Assembly (NCBI RefSeq): GCF_004362015.1
Contig: NZ_SNWW01000008.1
Location: 62,001 to 126,000, forward strand
Source: Flavobacterium chryseum
GTDB taxonomy: Bacteria; Bacteroidota; Bacteroidia; Flavobacteriales; Flavobacteriaceae
Direction: 5' to 3'
Length of the DNA stretch: 64,000 nucleotides
Shown: one piece after another, positions 57,563 to 64,000 of the stretch
Layout of the letters: every line of letters begins with the position of its first letter
Numbering within the stretch: position 1 is the stretch's first letter
The notes under the pieces: model-generated
Told to the model about the DNA's origin: nothing
Databases searched by the model: none
What the model saw: the letters and a program-made list of their open reading frames with translations, nothing else
Made by a program: the position numbers and the translations under genes

Positions 57563-57814
57563 TTACAATTTAGCAACATGCTTAGTTAATTTAGACTTCA
57601 AGTTAGAAGCTTTATTATCATGAATGATGTTCTTTTTTGCTAATTTATCAATCATAGAGATTACAGTTGATAATTTTGAAGTAGCATCAGATTTATCAGT
57701 AGCTATTCTTAATGCTTTGATAGCATTACGAGTAGTTTTATGTTGATATCTGTTAAGAACTCTTCTTTTTTCGTTACTTCTGATTCTTTTTAATGCTGAC
57801 TTATGATTTGCCAT
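57563..57814 (-). CDS. rpsT: 30S ribosomal protein S20
   Basis: The 83-residue, strongly basic helical protein begins ANHKSALKRIRSNEKRRVLN and has the typical end KLAKKNIIHDNKASNLKSKLTKHV. It is a primary binder of 16S rRNA in the small subunit. The length is normal. It lies downstream of three tRNA-Glu genes on the same strand, 156 bases away. No clear -7 element was found immediately before it, so it may be read from the tRNA promoter or from one not recognised. Confidence 0.97.
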   Translation of the reverse strand: MANHKSALKRIRSNEKRRVLNRYQHKTTRNAIKALRIATDKSDATSKLSTVISMIDKLAKKNIIHDNKASNLKSKLTKHVAKL

Positions 57815-57969
57815 TTTTTTTAATTTTAGATGTAATAATTATTATAGAATACTAGTTAAAAAAGAAAAACCTCCCACAATTGCAAAACAATCACTTTGGT
57901 TTTAACTAATAAAACAAAAACCGAGACACCAGTTTTTATTTTATAAAACTTATTCACAACTAATTTTAG

Positions 57970-58041
57970 TAGTCCGTAAGGGAATCGAACCCCTGTTACC
58001 AGGACGAAAGCCTGGAGTCCTAACCCCTAGACGAACGGACC
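57970..58041 (-). tRNA. tRNA-Glu (TTC), divergent copy
   Basis: The 72-base minus-strand cloverleaf has acceptor GGTCCGT / ACGGACT (first pair G-U), D arm CGTCTAGGGGTTAGGAC, anticodon stem CCAGG / CCTGG with loop CTTTCGT (anticodon TTC, G at position 37 instead of A), and T arm AGGGGTTCGATTCCCTT. CCA is not encoded. It differs from the two copies upstream in all stems. Confidence 0.93.
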
Positions 58042-58083
58042 ATTCTCGTTCTAAGTTTTCTTCAATTATATGAATTGAAATTG

Positions 58084-58155
58084 TAGCCCGTAGCGGAATC
58101 GAACCGCTCTTACATGGATGAAAACCATGCGTCCTAACCGATAGACGAACGGGCC
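58084..58155 (-). tRNA. tRNA-Glu (TTC)
   Basis: This 72-base minus-strand tRNA has acceptor GGCCCGT / ACGGGCT, anticodon stem CATGG / CCATG with loop TTTTCAT (anticodon TTC) and T arm GCGGTTCGATTCCGC. CCA is not encoded. It is identical to the next copy at 58199. Confidence 0.95.
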
Positions 58156-58198
58156 ATTTAATTCTCAGTATTTCAAGAACAATTCGCAGTAAAAGTAG

Positions 58199-58270
58199 TA
58201 GCCCGTAGCGGAATCGAACCGCTCTTACATGGATGAAAACCATGCGTCCTAACCGATAGACGAACGGGCC
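58199..58270 (-). tRNA. tRNA-Glu (TTC), identical second copy
   Basis: This tRNA has the same 72-base sequence as 58084-58155, anticodon TTC. It is the first of the three in the direction of transcription. The three form one minus-strand transcript with spacers of about 42 bases. Confidence 0.95.
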
Positions 58271-58289
58271 TGCTTCTCTAATGCGGATG

Positions 58290-58319
58290 CAAAAATACAA
58301 CTATTTTTAAGATGTACAA
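58290..58319 (-). promoter_or_regulatory. Promoter of the tRNA-Glu cluster
   Basis: On the minus strand TTG (58319-58317), a 19-bp spacer and TATTTTTG (58297-58290) match the Bacteroidota -33/-7 consensus. Transcription would start about 12 bases before the first tRNA. Confidence 0.7.
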
Positions 58320-58347
58320 TACCTGATGCAAAAAAAATTATTTTTTT

Positions 58348-59826
58348 TTAATACGCCTTAGCAAACAACACTCTTTTTGTAGAAGGATTCCCAGTAAACA
58401 CACAGGTTCCCGCCTCTTCTACAGCATCTAAAGGAATACAACGAATTGTTGCTTTTGTCAAGTCTTTTATTTTCTCTTCAGTAGCTGCAGTACCATCCCA
58501 ATGTGCGGATACGAAACCAGCTTTTCCATCTAAAACTTCCTTAAACTCCTCAAAACTATTCACTTCAGTAATATGAGTATTACGATACTCTAATGCTTTA
58601 TTAAATAAATCGATTTGAATCTGTTCTAACAGGTCATTTATATAATTTACGATTCCGTCACCAGAAACTACTTCTTTTGTCAAAGTATCTCTTCTTGCAA
58701 CTTCAAAAGTTCCGTTTTCTAAATCTTTTGGTCCAACAGCAATTCTAACAGGCACACCTTTCAATTCCCATTCAGCAAACTTGAATCCTGGTTTTTGAGT
58801 CGTTCTGTCATCATATTTAACCGAAATTTTCAATTTCTTTAGTTTAGCCGTTAACTCGTTAACTGCAGTTGTAATTTCAGCCAATTGCTCGTCTGTTTTA
58901 TAAATAGGAACAATAACAACTTGTATTGGTGCCAAATTTGGAGGCAATACCAATCCCTGATCATCAGAATGCGTCATTACCAAAGCTCCCATCAAACGGG
59001 TAGAAACTCCCCAGGAAGTTCCCCACACGTGTTCTTGTTTTCCTTCTGCGTTAGCAAATTTCACATCAAAAGCTTTTGCAAAATTTTGTCCTAAAAAGTG
59101 AGACGTTCCTGCTTGCAATGCTTTTCCGTCCTGCATTAAAGCTTCAATACAATATGTTTCATCAGCACCTGCGAAACGTTCTGTTTCGGTTTTTATTCCT
59201 TTAACAACCGGAATTGCCATGAAGTTCTCTGCAAAATCAGCATAAACATTCATCATTCTTTCAGATTCCTCTACAGCTTCTGCTTTTGTGGCATGCGCAG
59301 TATGACCTTCCTGCCATAAAAACTCTGCCGTTCTTAAAAACAAACGCGTACGCATTTCCCAACGAACGACATTCGCCCATTGATTGATTAATAAAGGTAA
59401 ATCTCTATAGGATTGTACCCATCCTTTATATGTAGACCAGATAATAGCCTCACTAGTAGGTCGAACAATTAGCTCTTCTTCTAGTTTAGCGTTTGGATCA
59501 ACCATTAATTTTCCGGGTCTGTCCGGATCATTTTTTAATCTGTAATGTGTTACAACAGCACATTCTTTTGCAAATCCTTCTGCATTTTTTTCCTCAGCTT
59601 CAAACATGCTTTTAGGAACAAATAAAGGAAAATAAGCATTTTGATGTCCTGTCTCTTTAAACATTCTGTCAAGCTCTGCCTGCATTTTTTCCCAGATAGC
59701 ATATCCGTATGGTTTAATAACCATACACCCTCTAACCCCTGAATTTTCGGCTAGATCTGCTTTAACAACCAGTTCGTTATACCATTTAGAATAATCTTCT
59801 GATCTCGTAGTAAGGTTCTTACTCAT
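58348..59826 (-). CDS. proS: Prolyl-tRNA synthetase (eukaryote/archaea-like short type)
   Basis: The 492-residue class II synthetase starts LTTRSEDYSKWYNELVVKADL and lacks the YbaK-like editing insertion of long bacterial ProS, placing it in the type 3 group usual in Bacteroidota. Motif 2 is seen as VVRWEMRTRLFLRTAEFLWQEGHTAH, then SHFLGQNFAKAFDV and motif 3. An anticodon-binding domain (VVIVPIYKTDEQ) and a C-terminal zinc-type domain end in the normal KRVLFAKAY. It charges tRNA-Pro. It has its own promoter, back to back with that of the lipoprotein gene. Confidence 0.97.
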   Translation of the reverse strand: MSKNLTTRSEDYSKWYNELVVKADLAENSGVRGCMVIKPYGYAIWEKMQAELDRMFKETGHQNAYFPLFVPKSMFEAEEKNAEGFAKECAVVTHYRLKNDPDRPGKLMVDPNAKLEEELIVRPTSEAIIWSTYKGWVQSYRDLPLLINQWANVVRWEMRTRLFLRTAEFLWQEGHTAHATKAEAVEESERMMNVYADFAENFMAIPVVKGIKTETERFAGADETYCIEALMQDGKALQAGTSHFLGQNFAKAFDVKFANAEGKQEHVWGTSWGVSTRLMGALVMTHSDDQGLVLPPNLAPIQVVIVPIYKTDEQLAEITTAVNELTAKLKKLKISVKYDDRTTQKPGFKFAEWELKGVPVRIAVGPKDLENGTFEVARRDTLTKEVVSGDGIVNYINDLLEQIQIDLFNKALEYRNTHITEVNSFEEFKEVLDGKAGFVSAHWDGTAATEEKIKDLTKATIRCIPLDAVEEAGTCVFTGNPSTKRVLFAKAY

Positions 59827-59879
59827 ATTGAATAGTTTGGCACAAATTTTGTTTTAATAATTTTAACTTAAAAGTTTCA

Positions 59880-59897
59880 CAAAACTAACTATTTTTG
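59880..59897. promoter_or_regulatory. Back-to-back -7 elements for proS and the Gly/Tyr-rich lipoprotein gene
   Basis: The minus strand reads TAGTTTTG (59887-59880) for proS and the plus strand reads TATTTTTG (59890-59897) for the gene at 59928. They are two bases apart, so the two polymerases would compete for nearly the same site. Confidence 0.5.
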
Positions 59898-59927
59898 TAA
59901 TGTGCAACAATAAAAAACACCACAGAT

Positions 59928-60938
59928 ATGAAAACTTATATTTCTCTTCGCCAAAATTCAGCTCATTTCTACTTAATTGGATTACTGAGTTTTCTAGCGG
60001 CATCGTGTGGTTCTTACCAAAATGCTTCGTATAACGACAATGACGGAGTTTATGGCAACAGACCAAACACTTATGCGCAAACAAATACCACAAACACAAA
60101 CAACCAATATAAGGATTACTTTAAATCATTACAGGATGACAATCAGCCAACTGAAATTTTTACAGATGTAGATTCTTATGGTAATTATGCCGAAAATGAC
60201 AGCACACAAGTGGCTACTACTACCGCTTATCCTGCATGGGGAAGCGCTAACTCAGATGTAGCTGTTAACGTTTATTCTAGTCCAAGCTGGTCAATCGGAT
60301 TTGGATTCGGATATCCTTATTATGGATACGGATATGGTTACGGTGGATATTGGGGTTACCCTGGTTATGAATGGGGTTATCCTGGATATTGGGGACCTGG
60401 TTACGGATGGGGTTATCCCGGATACTATCCTGGTTATGGATATGGTTATAATAACTACTCTTACAGCTACGGAAGAAGAGGTTCTGCCGCTTATTATGGT
60501 GGAAGAAATTATGCCTCAAACAGAAATTACTACAGCAACAGAGGATATGCAAGTAGAAACTACACTAGCAGAGGTAATTATACCACAAATAGAAATAGCT
60601 ACACAAACAGACAAAATGGCTATTCTGACTACAGAAGAAGTTCTTCTGTAAACGGAAGAAGTTACAATAGCTCAAGCCCTACTTTTACAAACAGAAGAAG
60701 TTCTGCTCAAAATTATAATAATGGTAGTTATGATTATTCTAACAGAAGATCATCAGGAAATACAAATACAACCAGAAGTTATAACAATGGCGGAAACAAC
60801 AACTCGTCAAGAAGTTATTCATCACCAAGCTCATCTCGTTCTTATAACGGCGGCGGTGGCGGAAGCATGAGATCGTCTGGCGGCGGCGGTGGCGGAGGTA
60901 TGAGATCTGGCGGCGGTGGCGGTGGAGGAAGAAGATAA
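59928..60938 (+). CDS. Low-complexity Gly/Tyr/Ser/Asn-rich lipoprotein
   Basis: The 336-residue product has a lipoprotein signal (LIGLLSFLAASCGS, Cys27). Residues about 120-180 are dense Gly-Tyr-Trp-Pro repeats (GYPYYGYGYGYGG, EWGYPGYWGPGYGWGYPG). About 180-300 are Tyr/Asn/Ser/Arg-rich (YYGGRNYASNRNYYSNRGYA, RRSS). The end is Gly runs split by MRS (GGGGSMRSSGGGG). Such sequences suggest an extended adhesive or matrix-like surface protein, or one prone to phase separation. No enzymatic domain is seen. A FadL-type porin gene follows after 46 bases. Confidence 0.82.
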   Translation: MKTYISLRQNSAHFYLIGLLSFLAASCGSYQNASYNDNDGVYGNRPNTYAQTNTTNTNNQYKDYFKSLQDDNQPTEIFTDVDSYGNYAENDSTQVATTTAYPAWGSANSDVAVNVYSSPSWSIGFGFGYPYYGYGYGYGGYWGYPGYEWGYPGYWGPGYGWGYPGYYPGYGYGYNNYSYSYGRRGSAAYYGGRNYASNRNYYSNRGYASRNYTSRGNYTTNRNSYTNRQNGYSDYRRSSSVNGRSYNSSSPTFTNRRSSAQNYNNGSYDYSNRRSSGNTNTTRSYNNGGNNNSSRSYSSPSSSRSYNGGGGGSMRSSGGGGGGGMRSGGGGGGGRR

Positions 60939-60984
60939 TTCTTCTCCTTTTCACATCAAAACAATCATCTAAAATGTAAACCTA

Positions 60985-62490
60985 ATGAAAAAAATATTCT
61001 TCCTAATTATATCAGGACTAAGTTTTAGCGTCTCACATTCTCAAGAAGTTTCAGATGCAGTACGATATGCACAAGACAATTTAACAGGAACTGCAAGATT
61101 TAGAGCCATGAGTGGCGCCTTTGGTGCTGTTGGTGGAGATTTATCTTCAATGTCTGTAAACCCGGCAGGGTCTGCTATCTTTTCTAACAATCAAGTTGGA
61201 ATCACCCTTAGCAATCAAGACATTAAAAACAATTCTAGTTATTTTGATGGTCGATCTAGCGATAAGGACAACTCATTTATCTTAAATCAGGCTGGTGGTG
61301 TTTTTGTTTTTCATGACAGAAATCCAAATAACAATTGGAAAAAAATAGCAATTGGAGCAACTTATGAAAACACTAATAATTTCAATAGTAATACTTTTTC
61401 ATATGGAACAAATCCAACAAACTCTATTGACGGTTATTTTTTAGATTATGCCAATGGAATACCCTTGGGAGATATAACACAAATTCCATATAGAGATCAA
61501 TTTTACTATGAGCAACAAGCTGCTTTTGGAGTTAAAGGAAAAGTAATATTACCGGCTAATCCAGATGACGAAAACACAGTGTATAATTCTAATGTTCCTG
61601 CTGGTGGAAACTATTATCAGGAAAATGAAATATACGCCAGAGGATATAATAGTAAATTGAGTTTTAATATTGCAACTTCTTATAAAGACAGAATATATTT
61701 TGGAGCAAATTTAAATGTTCACGTTACCGATTATAGAAGATCTAGCAGCTTTTATGAAGATAATAACAATGATTTATTACCTCAAGAGACTATTTCGACT
61801 TTACGTTTTAATAATGACTTATATACTTACGGAAATGGTTTCTCTTTTCAACTAGGAGCTATTGCCAAAGTTACAGAAGCATTCAGACTTGGTTTAGCCT
61901 ACGAATCAAACACATGGTATGAATTATATGATGAAGTTTCTCAAAGTTTATATACATCAACAGATACCAGCGGAGGGCAAGGATTTAATTATTCTGTTAA
62001 TCCAAATGTCGTAAATGTTTATGATTCCTATACATTACAAACTCCAGGGAAAGTTACTTTTAGTGCTGCGTATGTATTTGGAAAATCAGGTTTGATTAGT
62101 GTTGATTATGCTATTAAAGATTATTCAAATACAAAATACAAACCAACAAGCGACAATGGTTTTAAAGGATTAAATAATGATATGAGCAATCAATTAACCA
62201 ACAATGGAGAGTTAAGAGTTGGTGCCGAATATAAAATAAACCGATTAAGTCTGCGAGGCGGATATCGCTTTGAAGGAAGTCCTTATAAAGACAAAACTAC
62301 AATTGGAGATTTAAACAGTTATTCCGGAGGATTAGGATATAGTTTTGGAGCTACAAAAATAGATTTAGCGTATTCTTACTTAGAAAGAAAATCTAATCAG
62401 AAATTTTTTGCTACAGAATCATTTAATGCTGCTGCTAACATTACATCGAAACTTAATAATGTTTCTTTGACCTTATTATTTGAATTGTAA
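60985..62490 (+). CDS. OmpP1/FadL-type outer membrane transport protein
   Basis: The 501-residue product has a signal peptide (FFLIISGLSFSVSHSQ). The mature N-terminus (RYAQDNLTGTARFRAMSGAFGAVGGDLSSMSVNPAGSAIFSNNQVG) is the hatch-like start typical of FadL/OmpP1 and its NPAG motif. The remainder is a beta-barrel with aromatic-rich strands, ending SKLNNVSLTLLFEL. Members import hydrophobic compounds. It probably shares a transcript with the lipoprotein gene upstream and ends at a terminator. Confidence 0.9.
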   Translation: MKKIFFLIISGLSFSVSHSQEVSDAVRYAQDNLTGTARFRAMSGAFGAVGGDLSSMSVNPAGSAIFSNNQVGITLSNQDIKNNSSYFDGRSSDKDNSFILNQAGGVFVFHDRNPNNNWKKIAIGATYENTNNFNSNTFSYGTNPTNSIDGYFLDYANGIPLGDITQIPYRDQFYYEQQAAFGVKGKVILPANPDDENTVYNSNVPAGGNYYQENEIYARGYNSKLSFNIATSYKDRIYFGANLNVHVTDYRRSSSFYEDNNNDLLPQETISTLRFNNDLYTYGNGFSFQLGAIAKVTEAFRLGLAYESNTWYELYDEVSQSLYTSTDTSGGQGFNYSVNPNVVNVYDSYTLQTPGKVTFSAAYVFGKSGLISVDYAIKDYSNTKYKPTSDNGFKGLNNDMSNQLTNNGELRVGAEYKINRLSLRGGYRFEGSPYKDKTTIGDLNSYSGGLGYSFGATKIDLAYSYLERKSNQKFFATESFNAAANITSKLNNVSLTLLFEL

Positions 62491-62517
62491 TTAAAACTAA
62501 ATAGATGAATGAAAATT

Positions 62518-62552
62518 TCCGTCAGGTTTTTTACTTGACGGATTTTTTTTTT
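62518..62552 (+). terminator. Terminator after the FadL-type gene
   Basis: TCCGTCA (62518-62524) and TGACGGA (62536-62542) form the stem around a T-rich loop, followed by ten T residues. Confidence 0.9.
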
Positions 62553-62677
62553 GACAAAATTAAATTTTCAGGCATTCATATAAGAAAATTAAAATTATCC
62601 TTAGAAGTTTAGGGGAATTGGCTTCATAAAAAACATCTAAAAGAAACTGAAACAAGTGGTGTTTGAATAAAAAAGCG

Positions 62678-62685
62678 TAATTTTG
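62678..62685 (+). promoter_or_regulatory. -7 element of rimO promoter
   Basis: TAATTTTG matches TAnnTTTG, 19 bases before ATG 62705. The TTTG upstream at 62662 is too close to be a -33 element. Confidence 0.5.
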
Positions 62686-62704
62686 CACTCCAATTTATAA
62701 AAGT

Positions 62705-64000
62705 ATGAGAACCAAGTCTTTAAAAAAGAACAAAATTAACGTAATCACTCTTGGGTGTTCAAAAAATGTGTACGACAGTGAAGTGCTTATGGGACAGCTT
62801 CGTGCCAATGGCAAAGAAGTACAACATGAAGCGCCTGCTGCTGAAGAAGGAAACATTATTGTAATCAACACTTGCGGTTTTATTGATAATGCGAAAGCAG
62901 AATCTGTAAACATGATTTTAGAGTACGCTGATAAAAAAGAAAGAGGCTTAGTTGATAAAGTTTTTGTGACAGGATGTCTATCTGAACGTTACAGACCAGA
63001 TTTAGAAAAAGAAATTCCTAATGTAGATCAGTATTTTGGTACAACAGAATTGCCTCAATTATTGAAAGCTTTAGGTGCAGACTATAAACATGAATTATTA
63101 GGAGAACGCTTAACTACAACTCCAAAAAATTACGCTTACTTAAAAATTGCAGAAGGCTGCGACAGACCTTGCAGTTTCTGTGCTATTCCTTTAATGAGAG
63201 GTGGACACATTTCTCAGCCAATTGAAAAATTGGTTAAAGAAACTGAAGGTTTGGCAAAAAATGGCGTTAAAGAATTGATTTTAATTGCTCAGGATTTAAC
63301 GTATTACGGTCTTGATTTATATAAAAAGAGAAATCTTGCCGAGCTTTTAGAAGCATTGGTAAAGGTTGAAGGTATTGAATGGATTCGTTTACATTACGCC
63401 TACCCTACCGGTTTCCCGATGGATGTTTTGGAATTGATGAAACGCGAACCAAAAATTTGTAATTATATTGATATTCCGTTGCAACATATTTCAGATTCTA
63501 TTTTGAAATCGATGCGTCGTGGTACAACTCAGGCGAAAACAACTCAATTATTGAAAGATTTTCGTGCTGCTGTTCCCGGAATGGCAATTAGAACTACCTT
63601 AATTGTTGGATATCCAGGAGAAACTCAGGAAGATTTTGAAATTTTGAAAGATTTTGTTCAGGAAATGAAATTTGACAGAATGGGATGCTTTGCTTATTCT
63701 CATGAAGAAAATACGCATGCATACTTATTAGAAGATAATGTACCGGACGATGTAAAACAAGCCAGAGCCAATGAAATCATGGAATTGCAGTCGCAAATTT
63801 CATGGGATTTGAATCAGGAAAAAATTGGAAAAGTATATAAATGCATCATTGACAGAAAAGAAGGAGCGCATTTTGTGGGTAGAACTGAATTTGATAGTCC
63901 TGATGTTGACAACGAAGTCTTAATAGATGCATCAAAACACTATGTAAAGACTGGTGAATTTGTTAATATAAGGATAATTGAAGCAACAGAATTTGATTTA
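62705..64000 (+). CDS. rimO: Ribosomal protein S12 methylthiotransferase (3' end outside window)
   Basis: The frame is open for 432 codons from ATG 62705 to the window end without a stop. The start MRTKSLKKNKINVITLGCSKNVYDSE gives the UPF0004 domain with Cys in LGCSKN. Further cluster Cys occur in INTCGFIDNAK and VTGCLSERY. The radical-SAM motif CDRPCSFC (CxxxCxxC) lies around residues 149-156, followed by AIPLMRGGH. A TRAM domain begins near the end (VYKCIIDRKEGAHFVGRTEFDSPDVDNEV). The enzyme adds a methylthio group to an Asp of protein S12. Only a few C-terminal residues should be missing. Confidence 0.96.
   Translation, partial: MRTKSLKKNKINVITLGCSKNVYDSEVLMGQLRANGKEVQHEAPAAEEGNIIVINTCGFIDNAKAESVNMILEYADKKERGLVDKVFVTGCLSERYRPDLEKEIPNVDQYFGTTELPQLLKALGADYKHELLGERLTTTPKNYAYLKIAEGCDRPCSFCAIPLMRGGHISQPIEKLVKETEGLAKNGVKELILIAQDLTYYGLDLYKKRNLAELLEALVKVEGIEWIRLHYAYPTGFPMDVLELMKREPKICNYIDIPLQHISDSILKSMRRGTTQAKTTQLLKDFRAAVPGMAIRTTLIVGYPGETQEDFEILKDFVQEMKFDRMGCFAYSHEENTHAYLLEDNVPDDVKQARANEIMELQSQISWDLNQEKIGKVYKCIIDRKEGAHFVGRTEFDSPDVDNEVLIDASKHYVKTGEFVNIRIIEATEFDL

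Noticed and set aside
57950..58300. 116-residue ORF on the minus strand
   Set aside because: It runs straight through the three tRNA-Glu genes and its protein is the translation of tRNA repeats.
60301..60651. 116-residue Asp/Met/Ile-rich ORF inside the Gly/Tyr-rich lipoprotein gene
   Set aside because: It is the +1 shadow of a low-complexity repeat (GGATAT-like codons read out of frame).

Overview
The window is a stretch of chromosome from a Bacteroidota bacterium, most likely a Flavobacterium or close relative. The evidence is low GC content, near absence of Shine-Dalgarno sequences, many copies of the Bacteroidota -7 promoter hexamer-like element TAnnTTTG upstream of genes, a type IX secretion (gliding-type) C-terminal sorting domain, 2TM-domain proteins, a TonB-dependent receptor with a carboxypeptidase-regulatory-like N-terminus, and a short eukaryote/archaea-like ProS. 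No prophage, insertion sequence, CRISPR array or plasmid/origin signature was seen. The content is mostly core chromosome.

Layout. 1-1893: sulfur handling (3' end of an MBL-fold/rhodanese protein, two YeeE/YedE-type membrane proteins). 1894-2298: palindrome, a candidate structured RNA and a terminator. 2299-3876: glpD. 4015-5774: MarR regulator with twin palindromic operators, nitroreductase and YceI. 5965-7257: secreted protein of unknown role. 7354-16975: the complete tryptophan pathway (trpE, G, D, C, F, B, A) behind a leader-peptide attenuator with three consecutive Trp codons; five or more unrelated genes (lipoprotein, GNAT, four-helix-bundle protein, gamma-glutamylcyclotransferase-like, nitrilase-like) are interleaved. 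17114-21794: TetR regulator, TolC, HlyD/EmrA and EmrB drug efflux operon with a long palindromic operator over its promoter.

22033-25591: yaaA, CCA-adding enzyme, heme A synthase. 25805-30101 (minus): a LytS/LytTR two-component system whose kinase carries a C-terminal 2TM domain and is followed by three stand-alone 2TM proteins, with a TPR-like and a DUF2141 protein upstream. 30480-38822: TonB receptor, DinB, acetyltransferase, VOC protein, ClC channel, HPP protein, pRiA4b-ORF3-like protein, four-helix-bundle protein, nucleoid-associated protein. 39147-48854: GAF protein, an HD phosphohydrolase fused to a Pycsar-effector-like membrane domain, a large lipoprotein joining a metallophosphoesterase to an outer-membrane barrel, an SdiA-regulated-like lipoprotein and a kinase-like orphan. 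48952-53069: ABC exporter and a T9SS type B cargo protein. 53206-64000: typA, PAS kinase plus receiver, rpsT, three tRNA-Glu genes, proS, a Gly/Tyr/Ser-rich lipoprotein, a FadL/OmpP1-like porin and the 5' part of rimO.

Almost every larger intergenic gap holds dispersed repeats: long near-perfect inverted repeats (arms 12-32 bp) and word-like tandem elements (CTTAGAACCTTAG, TTTGAACCTTTG). The most notable regulatory finding is the trp attenuator, where competing stems can be drawn base by base. The most notable protein findings are the HD-PycTM fusion, the kinase-2TM cluster, and the phosphoesterase-barrel fusion. All functional calls rest on reading the sequence and on general family knowledge; no database search was run.
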